A DNA stretch of 64,000 nt, taken from Larus michahellis. Its lineage: Eukaryota; Chordata; Aves; Charadriiformes; Laridae. The notes beneath the pieces were generated by a model. That model had not been told where the DNA came from, did not search any database, and worked only from the letters and a program-made list of their open reading frames with translations. Below are positions 12,301-25,319 of this stretch, piece by piece (the stretch's first letter is position 1; every line of letters starts with the position of its first letter). The DNA is taken from contig NC_133897.1 of the NCBI RefSeq assembly GCF_964199755.1, forward strand, positions 135,598,125 through 135,662,124. The letters run 5' to 3'. Made by a program: the position numbers and the translations under genes.

Positions 12301-15300
12301 CAAACCCAGAAAGACAATGTGCTCTAGGAAGTCAGTGTGAAAACAGCTTCCCTGTCTGCCTTGTCTGGTAATTTTAGGTGGTCAAAGTAATAGATTTCTA
12401 TTTTTCAGTTTAAAACCTCTGTTCTACCTCAGACCAGTAGGACTGCAAGCAGAAACATTCGGGAGCCCTGGCATCAACCCACTAACGGGTCAGAATTCTT
12501 GAAAACAGATTGTGTGGTGCACTTCTCCGCAAAGGATACGTCTGCCCACCACAAATGCAACTTGTGATCCTTGAAAATTAAAGATGCTCCATTGCTCTTA
12601 GCTAGATAAAGAATTCAACGTGTTCTGTAATCCTTGATAAGTCAAGATATAATTTTTCAGATATCAAGAAAAATCTGTGGCTTGCTAGTGGCTGCTGTTT
12701 GCAGGGATACCTTTCTTTCAGCTGAGATGCTTTCCATATACACTTTGGATTTTGTGTGCCAAAGAACACAAACATCCTCATCTTTGCCTCTTTCTCTGTG
12801 TCCTGATCCTAATAGCACTGAATTCAAAATCCAAACCCATTTTGGGTCAGACCCGATGTTGGCTATTTCAGATGACCGTGGTCCTAGAATTGGTGTAATT
12901 ACATTAGAACTGTAAGAGGAGCTTGTGTACGTACAGGGATGTCTTCTTGCTGGGAACACTGGGAGCTAATTATACCGTATCTCAAGCTTTAGATAGAGCA
13001 TTTGGATACATATATATTTTCTGTATCTGTGAATTATACAAGTCTGCAAGTTGCTTGTCTTCTTGCCCTGATAGAAAACATTTAATGCTGTTATTAGTAT
13101 GTGACATAGTTAGATTCCTGTTGAAAATCAATAACCTTCCCATAAAGCAAGCCTTACATCCTTTCCTAAATTCATTTAGAATCATTTTGTATGCCTCATT
13201 AGCCTTGTAATTTAAGAAAGAATAAAAGAAAAAGAAAACAAACCAGCCACCTAATATTAAACAGTGTATGTAATTTAATTTTTCCAGCCAAAGGGGATGT
13301 TTATGACACTAAATATATCTGCTAGTCTATAAATACCTGTGTTTATAGTTGAACAGAGCAGAGGTTCTCAAACTGCGGACTGTCAGACACTTAGTGACGA
13401 TACACAGTGTGCTCTAGGTACTATGATGCCACTGCTACCTTTCTTCTTTCTTTCATCTGCTACATTGCTTTCATGGAAATGAAATGTACCAGATTAAGTA
13501 CATTCCTAAAGATTTCGTGCGGTCGCCCATTAGAAAGTGGATGGTCAATGTGAATAAATATAGAAATTGTTTTAAAGACAGGCCCTATACTTCAGCACAG
13601 TTGACACTTAAAGCAAAAGGTATTAAGTCCCTGAAAGCAAAGACACCATACGACATAGAAGAATATTGTTGATTTTTATAGAAAACTTCCAGTGAGCGTT
13701 TTGGAAATTCTTTGAGCAGATTATAGTGAGCGAAAGGGTCACTTACTTATATGCATAGTTGGTAACCTTTCATGATACTGAATCTTTGAGATTCCTTGCA
13801 GTAACCCTGTGGGAATTATGCCAAATTAAATAAATGGGACAGGGTAGATGATGACCTACAGAAAAAACTGAAGATAGGCATTATTTGAGTCTGAAAAATA
13901 TTGAATGTCATCTGTAATGAATGTGTGAAGAAACAAGATTTGCTATGCTTATAAGTACAGTGACACCTACTTTTTTGTGTAGTAAAATGTGCAGTAATAC
14001 CAAAGCAGATGCAGCTATACTAGACATAGTTGTAAGAAAAAACAAAGCCTTTAACAGCTGCTTTATTAAATAATTCTTACTTTTAATAAAGTATATATAC
14101 TTGTATATATACTTTATATATTATTTTTATTATTTTTATTTTTATTTTTATTTTAAAATGCAATCAGTGTTTAGGAATATAAAATTAAGTAAATTCTTTG
14201 CTTATTTAAATTTATTTTTTAAGAATAATCTCCGCCAAAATAAATCCAAAAGCAATAAATATTTCAGTGTTGTTTTTTTTAATAGATCCTTAAAATAATA
14301 TTTAAAATTAAAATATAAATTTTAAAATAAAATTGGACTAAATGATTGACTAATCTAGGTCTTGACCAACAAATTTTTCAGTTTCTAGGAACTTCACTTA
14401 GAACACCTTGGAATGATGTAAGAACCTTACTCTAGACTGTTACTAAATAAAAACTTAAGGTTTAGTAAGTTATGTTAAGAAATGGAGTTGGTTGTAATGA
14501 AGGAAAGAATCCCACACATTTTAAATTCCCTGAGCAGTTTCTTGATGCCTCTTGATTGAGCCTTGATGCCTGTGTTTGTCCAAACAGCTCATTTCAGGCT
14601 TTCTGTGTGTGTCTCTAAAGGAGAACAGCTATGCACATTTTTTATTTAAGCAAAATTGTAAAATGTTTAACCTGTAGGAAGGTAAAACTTGACTTTTCCT
14701 GTTATATATATTTTCTCCCATTTTTAGTATATCTGTCTAATTCCATCCAAATTTCCTTGCCCTAGCTGAATCAAGATAAGCGTGTGCAAGTTATTTACAG
14801 ACATTAGAATTAATACATAAGAATAGCGTGCAGAGGTATCTTTTGCTGTACAAAGGCTGATCATATATGCTTTGGGTTTTTTTTTTTTGTGTATGTGTTT
14901 AGGAGTTTGTTTGGCTTTTTTTTCTTTTCCCCCGGTTTGTTTTGTTTGTCTTTCGAGTGGCCCACCAACTTTTGCGAAAGACAGAAGGAGAACAGCTGGC
15001 TGTGTATTAAATGTAGCTGGTGGGCAGTCACAGCATGAAAAAATGTGGCATACCACGTTCTTCTTGCATCGCTGTAGATTTCTTGCAAGCGAATTCTTTG
15101 GAGAGGGAGAGGGTTAACGTTAGAGGAAATTTATTCTTTTTCGTAACTTACTCGTGGGAGAGGAGCAGGAGCATCATTCTGTGTGTTAGAGGATGGATTA
15201 CAGTCTGTACATCTGTAGGACTGGAGAGCTTGGCTTTAGGGCAAAAAGAGATGTAGCTGAATTGAAAACAGATGAAAGTCAAGATGAGGAATTTGGTGAA

Positions 15301-15800
15301 GATGTGTGTAGGGCGTATTTCCAAAGGCTCTGCTCTCCCACCTCATGTTTGGAAGGGATGAAATGAAGTGGCTGGTCTCCAGCACCTGGAGTCGCTATGG
15401 CCAGGAAGATCACAGTTCAGACATCAGCCATAGCAACTACTGAAGAGGGTTGGAGTTCTAGGTAGAGTTATCTCCAGAAAGGGACAAAGTCTGCAAAACT
15501 TTCCGTTGCTAGGTCTGGGATTCTGAGTAAGCTGTTGCCCTCAGAGTTTTTTGGGGAAAAAAAGCACACTCCGGCTGTGTGCCAAGGCAATTTTTATATA
15601 CAGAGAATATTTCAGGAATCAGCAGTCAGTTTGCAAGCAGATGAGATGCAGGAGGAGAAGAACCAGATTGATGCTGAAATTATGAAATATGGAAGCAGTT
15701 GAGAAAGAGCAGAGAGAGGAGGTAAATAATGAAAGAAATGCTTTGTTTGGGCACATCTCGAGCTTTGGTGTCGTAAGCCAAGAGGAAGCCTAGAACTTAG
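9390..15800. other. non-coding stretch, no gene seen
   Basis: I see no coding exon, RNA gene or clear transposon here. At 11040-11440 the DNA is somewhat richer in G+C and CpG than its surroundings, which could mark a regulatory element. From about 14080 to 14340 it is extremely A+T-rich. Confidence 0.5.
14086..14117. repeat. perfect inverted repeat, 14-bp arms
   Basis: Arms at 14086-14099 (ATAAAGTATATATA) and 14104-14117 are exact reverse complements around a four-base CTTG spacer. The A+T-rich palindrome could extrude as a cruciform. No function is evident. Confidence 0.9.
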
Positions 15801-15839
15801 TTGAACAGCAGGGGCAAAGGAGGAGGTATGTTAAGAGAT

Positions 15840-16010
15840 GTTAAAGTGTCTACAAATAAGCATCACTGAAGCTGATGTGGTGGTGAAGATCACAGGTGAC
15901 CGATGACCTCAGGTTCAGTGCTTAGGAAGCAGTAGGGTGATGACCTGGGAGAGAACAGAACGGAGGGCTCAGAACAGAGCCTTGCAGGAGTCCACAAAGG
16001 AAGGATTCTC
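15840..16010 (-). mobile_element. possible remnant of an ancient LINE reverse transcriptase (L2-like)
   Basis: Read on the minus strand from about 16000, one frame gives LLQGSVLSP followed by PFCSLPGHH. This resembles the reverse-transcriptase block that reads PQGSVLGP followed by LLFSLY in L2/CR1-type LINEs. A weak HHISFSDAYL about 35 residues further on stands where the YADDTQL catalytic box would be. The match is short, degenerate and interrupted by stops, so chance cannot be excluded. Confidence 0.3.
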
Positions 16011-16099
16011 TGCTTAGAAGAAAACAAAATGTTGAGACATGAAAAATGAGCGTTTCCCAGAAAAAGCAGTAGCAATAGATTTATGTTACAATACAGCAG

Positions 16100-19000
16100 T
16101 GGGAAAGTTGAAGGAATTAGAGAAACGTGTGTGTATTACAAGGTGTGTATCCGTATGCATGTTAGAGGCTTAATTTTAGTGTGTTACAGCTTGTCGAGTT
16201 CATTAATGTCTCATTCTATACCATATGCACACTTATGGAATCACATCAGGGTAAACCTGATAAGAAAGAACTACTACCCTGAAAAGTCATGGAAAAATGC
16301 TAGCATTTTTTCACTGCAACCTAACTTTTTAAAAGCTCAGATGAAGAAGTGAAAAACAGCTTTATTAATAACATTTCCTATTTGCAGCTGGATAAAGAAT
16401 TCTAAGTACAGCTTGTCAACAAAATGAAACTTTTAATAGTCATGGAGACTCCAGGAACATCAGTATCAATATGCTATTATTAGTATTGTCACAGCTGTCA
16501 CGTGGCATGTAGGAATATTCGCTCCAGTCCTGCACCCACTGTTGCTGATTTCTCTTCTGACCGAATTTCAATTAATTGAGTTGCACCAATTTAAAAATCA
16601 CTGTGATAGAAGGAAAGATGAATTCCGCCATTTTCATTAAAACACACTTCCATTGTGTGAAACTAATTTTTTAATTCAGTGCTAGCTCCCTTTGCATGTA
16701 GTTCAATTGAAGTAATTGTATGGGCTTGCCTAGCTTGTACCTCAACAATGGCACAGTATGGATACAGACAATTGCTTGTTCTTGATTGCAAAAAGTACTT
16801 ACAGCCATTATACGACAAAGTATTTTCTAACTGTAGAGAACTTTAATTGATTCTTTGCTGAGTCCTTTTAACTCGCAGGTTCACGTATAGTGTCTCAATT
16901 CCAGCATTTGTCAATGTTTGCTAAAGAAGTGCTTTATTTTTGGCGTTTTTCAGATTTTCAGGTGAAGGAAAAGCTTCCTAATCCAGTCCTATGAGTTACA
17001 GCTATTACGGCTTTCTTGGGGAGGCTTTAGCAGGTGAGGCTCTGCACGACGCTATTAAAGGCATGTGAAGAGGAGAAAAAACGCGTGCAGAGAGTTGAAG
17101 ACAGAAATTGCAAAGCTTTTAACAGGCAGTATAAGAAAGTGCAATAAATGTCCTAAATTTTGAAACAAAAATTAATTCGTCCCTATCTAAAAGTTCTTTC
17201 AACTGTGGGATCCCCTGCAGCTCAGTGCTTTGTGCAGAGGAATAGACAACATAAACGTAAAGGTTTTTCTTGCCTTCCTGGTTACTAGGGCTGTTAAATG
17301 AGAGAAAGCTGAGACGAGCACAAAGGATTTCTAGGTGTTACCATTGCAGTAAATAATTACTGTTTGTAGTAATCATAGTTTAGCAGCAGTAATTCCAGCA
17401 GATGTGTAAGAGTCTGTGTCCGCCTTTATTTAAACAATAAAATTTCAGCTGTTTGTATTTCATTTTGAAATCGCTTTCAAGATCAAGAACTGTATTTCGG
17501 CTAAATCAGTGATTAACATTGACACTCCAATGTCCCTGGAAGGAGGTCTTGTTTTTATTAACGCTTTCTCCTTCGGCAACGAGAGAGGTGATAGCACCTT
17601 CCCGTAGTTCAGGTTTACTTGATGAAGCAAAATAACTTGCAGACCTTGTGAGCATGGGACCCATAGGATTGGTTGTGGTCCACTTTCTCATTTGTGATTT
17701 TCTCTTTTTCATTTTGTTTGAGATTGAATTTGAGAGAGAGCTTTGTTCCAGACAGTAGTTTATGGCAGTGGGCTGAAGAGATGAGATTTCATTGAATCAT
17801 AGAACTAATACACAAAGAGAAAATATGTGAAAATTGAAATGACAAGGTAGAGTAGCTTGGTTGTTGAGGTAGATAAAATAACTAGGTTCTCAGGGAAATG
17901 AGGTGGGGATTTCTTTCCTGAACTAGATTTAGTTTGAACAAGAACAGTTGAGATGGAAAACCTAGACACTATAAAAACTGGATAAAAACAAACAAAAAAA
18001 TATTCGTCCCGCTTTTTCTTGTAACTTTGTGTTGAAGGATCTGTAATGGTGTGATCCGGCAGCCCAATGAAAGCAAACCAGAGTCCATTTTTTGTCAGTG
18101 TAACACAGCTAAAGGAATAATAAATAGATTTGATTAGAGTGGATTTCTTTTTACTTTATTTACTATGCAACATCGCTGTCAGAGCACCTTGAGATATTGG
18201 TGCACAGGAATGCCAGTAGTACTCAAAGAAACCTGTGTGTTCTGCCAGTTGGTTTGTGTATTATTTTTTTTACATCTAGAATAATAGTATATTTATTTTC
18301 TCCCTTTTTCCTTTGGAGTCACTGGGGCAAGTTGTGGCTGATCTAAGACATGCGAAGTACCCCTTTGTGAACAGAAGAATAAAGTCGGCTTGATGCAATT
18401 GTGCCGCAGCACTGTCGGAGATGCACAGTTTTGAGCTAAAAAAGCCAGGGGTGCTGCCAGGGCTCTCCAATTTACAAATAACTGTCCCCTCCTCTCTCAT
18501 GTGGCTGGAAGAGAGAGAATTATTTTGCTTTTGATTAATAAGGAGTTAATTTCGGTAAAGCTTGCTTTAGCTCTTTTACAAAGGCTCGGGGAGAAAGCGT
18601 CTGGCAGTGGCCTTAGTGGCACACAAGGGAGTGCGCTGCGCCCTAGGGAATGTGGAGCTTCGTAGCAGGCGGAACAAGCCTGGGCTGAACCCCCAAGCAG
18701 GGCAGTATTTCCAGCTTTTTTATGTTCTTGCTTTTAATGCCTGAAAAAAATGTCCATTGCAGTCAAATCTCATTGACTTTGAACTTAAGAGGACTGTAAC
18801 AAATTTGTCAGGTTTTGTCAATTTGCTAAGGTTTTCTGCAGAAATGTGCTTTTTTTTATTTGTTTGTTTGCTTTTCAATTTCCGTGTTACTTCCACTAGA
18901 TTCCCACGCAGTACCCACAACTACCCTGGATAATTTTTTTTCACTCCACCAAAATTATCAATCTGGCACAAAGTAATCACAGTCTCATCCTAGCACTTTC

Positions 19001-22000
19001 AGCTCCCAATTACTTCCCCAGTGAGGAAGGTTTAACGTAATGTGACTGTAGTAAGCTCCTACTTCTCTCGCATAAGCAAAGGGGGATGTCTTACACTATA
19101 GTTTCACTCTCCGTTTTGCTGCTGGTTAAAGTCTGATGTTGACAGCTGCCTTAATTTAGAAGTATCTATGGAGCTGTACAAAAATCTATGATGGGGAAAG
19201 TTTAAAAGCCAGTAATTTAATTTGCTGACTTCTAATTTACCCTACATCTGAGGTTCAGAGCAGACCCTAAACTGATCTGAACCATTACTGTGTTTTTCCT
19301 ATGTTACAGTGATGCTTGGTGGCCTCATGAGGCTGAATGCCTTTTGCTGCCATAATAAAAAGGTAGCCTTTGCTCTAGGATCTTTAGTGCTTGCTAAAGT
19401 ATTATCAGGCAAGTTAATATTTCTACTGCAGACCTGACTTTCACAGCCCCTTCCCTTCTTTATTTGCCAAAATAAATCAAATCGGCTTCGTTTTCCACAT
19501 GTGGAGTTTTCTGGCCAAACTGGGTTAGATTTTGAGAAACAGAGTTAACTCGATCCACTTGTTGGCCGGGCTGACAATTTGCAACGGGCGGAGAACTTTT
19601 AACTTTTTGAAAGTATTCTAATTTGTTGTTGTAGTTGTTTACAACATACCACACTAATTTTCTTGGTGTAAAATTAATTAGCTTGTCCTTCTTTGAAAGT
19701 GCCAGTGCCTGTGTTTTAGGAAAGCTGATAGCTGGATGTTTGGAGCTGTTAAGTAAATGGAGGAGGCTAATGTGTAAATTTGAAGAACCATGCAATGTAA
19801 TCAAGACCTACAATGTTGGTTGTAGCCATCACGGTCTCTATAATAAATTGACCAAACATTGCAAAATAATGTAAAAGTTAGATTTTTTCAATTACTGACA
19901 ACATTTTACCAATCCTGTCCCCCCCTCACTTTTGCTGCCACCTGCTGAGGTGGGTTTTTGTTTGATGTTTATACCTGGCCCAAAGGAACTTGGCTGGAAG
20001 TGACTCCTTTGAGTCCTCTGGGGACAGCTGGTTATTTGTTAAACAACCGAGTGGGACTGCCAAGTTCCTTCCTTAAAAACCGTGAGGTTAATTAGTCACC
20101 ACAGTTAGAGCAAGAGGGTGATGAGGCATATTTAATGTGAGTGAGAAGAACGATTGTCATAAGAGATAGTTAAGTTGACCAGGGTGATATTTTCATTAAA
20201 TTCACTTTCTCATTCTTATGCAGTACAAACATCATAGACGCAAACAGCTCTGGTAACATCCCTAAGTCTTCCTGCCCTCACGAGAGCGTGGCTGCAGTTC
20301 AGGTTGCGCTGGGGAGGCTACAGGTAACGGCCACGGTGCTTTCAGAGGCAGAGCAGATGTGATCCCTGTGAGGTACCGACGAAGGAGCACGACATTCCTG
20401 CTAAAGCTACTCTTGGTTTGACCCCAGATAGCAGGTAATAAATTGGACCAGAATGGTATTTTCAGGCCTCAACCACCACCACAACTTCATATCAGCCGTT
20501 TTCTTATGAAGTACCTTCTATTGTGTTTGACAATTACACCTTTTGAAAATATAATTTTACTCCTTGGCCAATATTTTATTTTAATTTTATATATTTTAAC
20601 TTAATTTTTTTTATATATATACACACATATATGTATCATATACATAGACATGTATTTTATGGGTGTGTATATCTATGTATTTCACATATTTCAGTAGGAT
20701 TTACACATTTCAGCAGGACTGAAAATGCAACGGTCATTGTCTGATAAAGGAGGAAGACGCAGACCATTTGATGAATGTTTTCAACTGACTTAAGAAATAA
20801 AGTTGTTTTCTACAGTTAGCTTGTCTTTATTCTTATCAAAACTGTGGGGCTTTCCAATGCCAGGACACTTGGTGGGCGGATACTTCTCAGAAGAATAGAG
20901 GACTTATCAGTGTTTGCTTAGGATCTATTACATTCTCAGCCATAAAAGTAGCTATGCTGTCTATAGCACTCATAAATCTTCACCTAGTCAAGGCTACTGT
21001 CTCTTTCTTCATGCACGTTTGCGTTTAAAAAAATGAGCATAAACCAATTGCGTGAAGTAATTATAATCTCAAAACACCTAACTTCTTCATTGCTGGTTTT
21101 GAAAAGTGATGCCATAATTCAGTTTGCAAAATTGCCCAAATTACTTACCAGCCCTGCCAAAAAAAAAAAAAATCTCTCTCTTTACCCTTCTAATGACAGT
21201 GCGTTTCTTGGGCACATACTCACCAGAGGGCACTGTTACACATACTCTTACAGATAATTTTCTTTTGGTGAAAATAATGTCTGATCTTGGAAGAAATGGG
21301 GTGTTGGTGTTAGATTTTCATGCACGCTTTTCTTAAGGGAGACGTTGCTAAACAGGTAGTTTGAACTGGTTTAGTCTCTTTATCCAGATAAAGTACATTT
21401 TTCCTATTGAGAAGTGGCCATTGCTACCAACGCTGACATTTCTGTAGAGGGCTTATCTTTATGTGCGTTAATTAACTACATCATATCAGACTCCATGTAA
21501 TTTATAAAAAGTGAGTCTAAAAAGCCCGGAATCTTTAGATTTCCACTAAAACAGTAGCAGAAGGGTAAAGACATTAATCCTGCTGCTGTTTATTTTTGTT
21601 CAAGAGAATGGACAGGTAATATCAAGTAAAACCAGTAATTCAGCTTTAGATAATTATTATGTCTGCTGTTTATTAATTAAAAGCATGTACTTAGGCAATA
21701 TGATTACACAAGAGATCTCTGTATCTACGCAGTTACACAGTTTCATATTGCTATTAGGTGAATGAAGATAGTTAAGACAACTAAATAATGGTAAAGTTTA
21801 TGCTTCGGGCTATATTTTATTGTGGAAATAGGTTAGTTTTGCCAGATGTCTTAAGACAAATCTTATTTCAGTGTCTTTTCTGCCTGATTATGTGTTTCCT
21901 GAATTTTTATTAATATTTTTCATAGCAAAAGGTGTTTCAAGTTCTGTAGTGTCGGTCTGGGCTTTTGCATGTGTATTTTTACTTCATGTTTTAGTATTTC

Positions 22001-22180
22001 CCAAACCACCCCAAACAACAAAAATTAAATAATATGCACTATATTAAAAGTGGACCTTCCACCACAGATGAATGCAGACGTTTTTCCGTGATCAGCTACA
22101 TTTCTACTGACTGTGCTCCAGCATCTATTATTTGTGAACTTCAGCGGCTTTTTGATCACAGAGTGGATTTTTTGTATTTA
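16100..22180. other. non-coding stretch, no gene seen
   Basis: This is unique, A+T-rich sequence without a recognisable exon or repeat family. The segment near 16560-16800 has uninterrupted non-repetitive sequence with several ATTA/TAAT cores and could be conserved. A TA/CA-rich simple tract lies at about 20590-20700. Confidence 0.5.
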
Positions 22181-22182
22181 GG

Positions 22183-22372
22183 TGAGTCCGTCAGGTTGCC
22201 CAGAGAGGTGGTGGAAGCCCCATCCCTGGAAGTTTTTAGGCCAGGCTGGATGGGGCTCTGAGCAACCTGATCTAGTGGGAGGTGTCCCTGCCCACGGCAG
22301 GGGGGTGGAACTAGATGATCTTTAAGGTCCCTTCCAACCCTAACAATTCTATGAGTCTATGATTCTATGATT
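22183..22372 (+). mobile_element. CR1 LINE, 5'-truncated 3' end
   Basis: This is a typical avian CR1 3' segment: a stretch reading CCCAGAGAGGTGGTGGAAGC, then CCATCCCTGGAAGTTTTTAGGCC-like sequence, the GATGATCTTTAAGGTCCCTT block, and a tail of imperfect ATTCTATG octamers ending near 22372. CR1 is the dominant LINE in birds and nearly always inserts 5'-truncated. The copy looks fairly young because the tail and the diagnostic blocks are well kept. Confidence 0.93.
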
Positions 22373-23214
22373 ATCACTGGTCTGTTTGGCAGTGGCTGCA
22401 GAGAGAGAGCTGCCATCTGGAGCCCGAGGTGGCTGGGCTGCATTTGGGGTGACCCGCAATGAGATGGTTTCCTGTGCTGGTGTGGGGACCATCAGCAGGG
22501 GGGCAGGAGATGGGGAACCAGGATTCTTCTTGCTCTACCTTAAATGTTTTCTGTCTCACCTCTTCAACTTTTCTACATTATGTTCTTGCATATAGTACTG
22601 CTAGAACAGGCATTATTCCCAAGTAGGAAGGTATTTGAAGGTATTATCATTTCAACTATCTTGTTACAGATCAATTCATATTTACTAATCTGTCTCACTG
22701 GTCTGTGCCTGTTATGTCACCCTGTACCCCTGTATCAAAGGACCAGAATGTCATGGAAAATGGCAAATGGCATGCAATTCTTTTTAATTTTTCTTTCTTT
22801 TTTTTTTTTTTCTAAAAAGGGTTGCAGATGAAATCTGTGGAAGTACAGTGTGAGCTTGCTGCAAAAAAAAAAAGCTTAAATCTGTAATAACAAGAATTTT
22901 TGCAGCAGGAGCGCACACTGCATAAGCTTGCAGGTCTTTCAAGGAGTTGCTAGGTATAGGGAGAAGGATATGTTTTTGACGTAGGTGTGCCTCAGTGGAT
23001 CTTCTGGTGTTGTGTGCTCCCTGTGTCCTGGTCTCTGATTGTCCTGTCTTGAGAGAGAAATCAAATGCCATAGCTCCTCTCCTGCCAACAAGGGTAGTGA
23101 GAGGGAAGTGAGGGGCCTGGTGCCCTTCCAGATCTCATCCCAATACAATAAGTAGAAAATCTGGGGGTATGTCAGGCTCAGGAGGTTTGCAGTGCTTTCT
23201 AGTTGTGATTTTAG

Positions 23215-23600
23215 ACATTATCACAGTATAGTTAATTTTCCAAAAAGCCTTTGGCAAATTTCCTCAAAAAGGCGCTTAGATAAACAGAGCTATCATGGGT
23301 TAAGATGGAAGGATTTTTCCTGGATTAATGATTGTTTAATAGATAGAAAACAAAGGGTGGGTCTAGGATTGGGTTTAAGGTTAGCTTTCATAATGAAAGG
23401 AAATTGCTAACGAAGTCACACATACACTTGTCCAGATAAACAGATATTCCTGGGACTTCTGTTGGTCATTATATTCATCAAGGCTTCTTGAAAGATGTTG
23501 ATTCATGAGGTTGCAAAGTTTGTCGTTGCTGCAGACCTACTGCCACAGGGTACATCTAGTGTGCATCCACATCTTAAGTACTGGATGTGGACCTGTGAAC
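23215..23600 (+). mobile_element. old CR1-type LINE, reverse-transcriptase region
   Basis: The conceptual frame has a degraded AFDKVPH box (read here as PLANF or AFGKFP depending on frame), then SWINDCLIDRKQRVG. This fits the SWI-NWL-DRKQRV block of CR1-family reverse transcriptases. Downstream, GAGGTTGCAAAGTTTGTCG at about 23508 resembles the DNA encoding EVAKFADD. Stops and frame changes make it dead. It is a different and older copy than the 3' end at 22183-22372, although in the same orientation. Confidence 0.72.
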
Positions 23601-24787
23601 TCACTGAAAAAGTTGAGAGAGAGCTTGCAAAGATCTCTTTACACATCATTTTAGCGTCAGTCAAGATGGCAGCCATCACAGTGATACTGGACAGGTTTTT
23701 GCAACTATTTCACTAGCTCTGGGTAAGGAGCAGGGTGCTAATGAGCACTGACACTCACAAATTCTGCACTGAAAATCCTAATAAAACAGATGAGTTAAAG
23801 CAGATGAACAGCACTGAGTTCATGGGACTTCTACGCATGTCACTTCCTTTTCTATTAAGTGTTTTGTAATTTCTGCTGATTTTTCTGCAAGCCCATTTGA
23901 TTATACTTAGTGCAGCCTTGATGCGGTGTGCTTGAATTGCTGTATCAGTGAGATTTGCTAAAATAAGTCACACATGAATTGTAGGCCATTATCTATCATT
24001 AACTCATCTAGAATTTCATGGCGAACTAAGTGCTATGTATAATGTGTTTTCTCAATCACTACTGGCTGTATTGTCTTAGTATAGCAGAATGTGGCTGATA
24101 GTAGAGTCACATGCAGTTCAGATACATGGAAACCAATTTGGGGGAAAAAAGGGTTTAGTTAATAATTGCAAATATTTAAAATCATTTCAGTTATTTCAAT
24201 TAATTCAGAGGCATTTAAATTAAAATTTATCATGTATTTATTTTAGACTTGTTAGCTGCATACAATGCCCATGACATTCATATCCATGCAGAAGAAAAAA
24301 AAAACAGAAAAACAAACTTGAGCTCTTTTTTCAGGGTATGTCTACTCCAAAAAAAGGCATTTTCAGATTATTCGGTTGATGCCTGTACTTTCCGAGACTG
24401 TGTTTCATTAAACAGATTGCATTTTCACCTGGAACTGAAGTCTAAGAATTGCCTGCTAGCATTTATTATTGCCTTAATCATTTACAGTTAATTGCCAACT
24501 GATTAGCTCAAGACTAAAAAGAAAAGGTCTAGCAAATGCAAAGTCTTACCATCACGTTTCTGTAGGGGATACTTAGGGCTGGGGTCAGATTTTTAAAGGG
24601 GCTCATGCATCAAAAGATGCAAGTGGATATCTAGTGAAATACAGTCTACCTATCCTACATGGTGTCTGGAAACTCATCATCCTGTCTGCCAGCAAAAAGG
24701 AACAGAGTGATCAAAACCATCATAAATAGTTGTGGTTGCTGGTTCTCACGTTGAGAATGGTGATACAGTGAATACTGTGGCTACCTC

Positions 24788-24803
24788 TGTGTGTGTGTGT
24801 GTA
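24788..24803 (+). repeat. short (TG)n microsatellite
   Basis: An uninterrupted TG dinucleotide run of about eight units follows the CTACCTC stretch. Confidence 0.9.
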
Positions 24804-25280
24804 AGAGGGAATCCTCTTTAGTTTGGAGAAGTCACTGTACAAGATATCTGCTCTTATTCAGCCTTTTCTGAATGCCAGCGATCCTGTCCTTCCCTCTTTT
24901 ACTCTTTCAGTTGAGATTCAGTTGGGAATCATGATTTTCAGCATGCTGGTTCCCAACAGGATGAGTCCAACCATTACCAAGAGTCATGGAGTCTCTTACA
25001 GTGTGCATTTGCATCTTCAGGTGCCTGAATACTTTTGAAAAGTCTCTGCAGGTCCTTTTATAGGGGTACTTGACCTTCTGCTGGCTTGTGGTTTGTATGT
25101 GCTTCTCATTTCAGTTTGTCCACTGATTTTTTGTTGAGAAGATAAGTTGTAAACAGGTCTAAGATCTCTTTGCTCATCACCTTCAGTGTTTAGAACTGGT
25201 GGGGACAGAACGTTCTCTGTGAAAAGAACATCGGTAGGCTGGTATATCTCACTGTTTCTTCTTGTTTCTGTTCGTTGCAT

Positions 25281-25319
25281 CTCGTCATCTCATCTCATCT
25301 CATCTCATCTCATCTCATC
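25281..25319 (+). repeat. (CATCT)n pentanucleotide microsatellite
   Basis: About seven to eight perfect or nearly perfect copies of TCATC/CATCT lie in tandem after TCGTTGCATCTCG. Confidence 0.95.
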
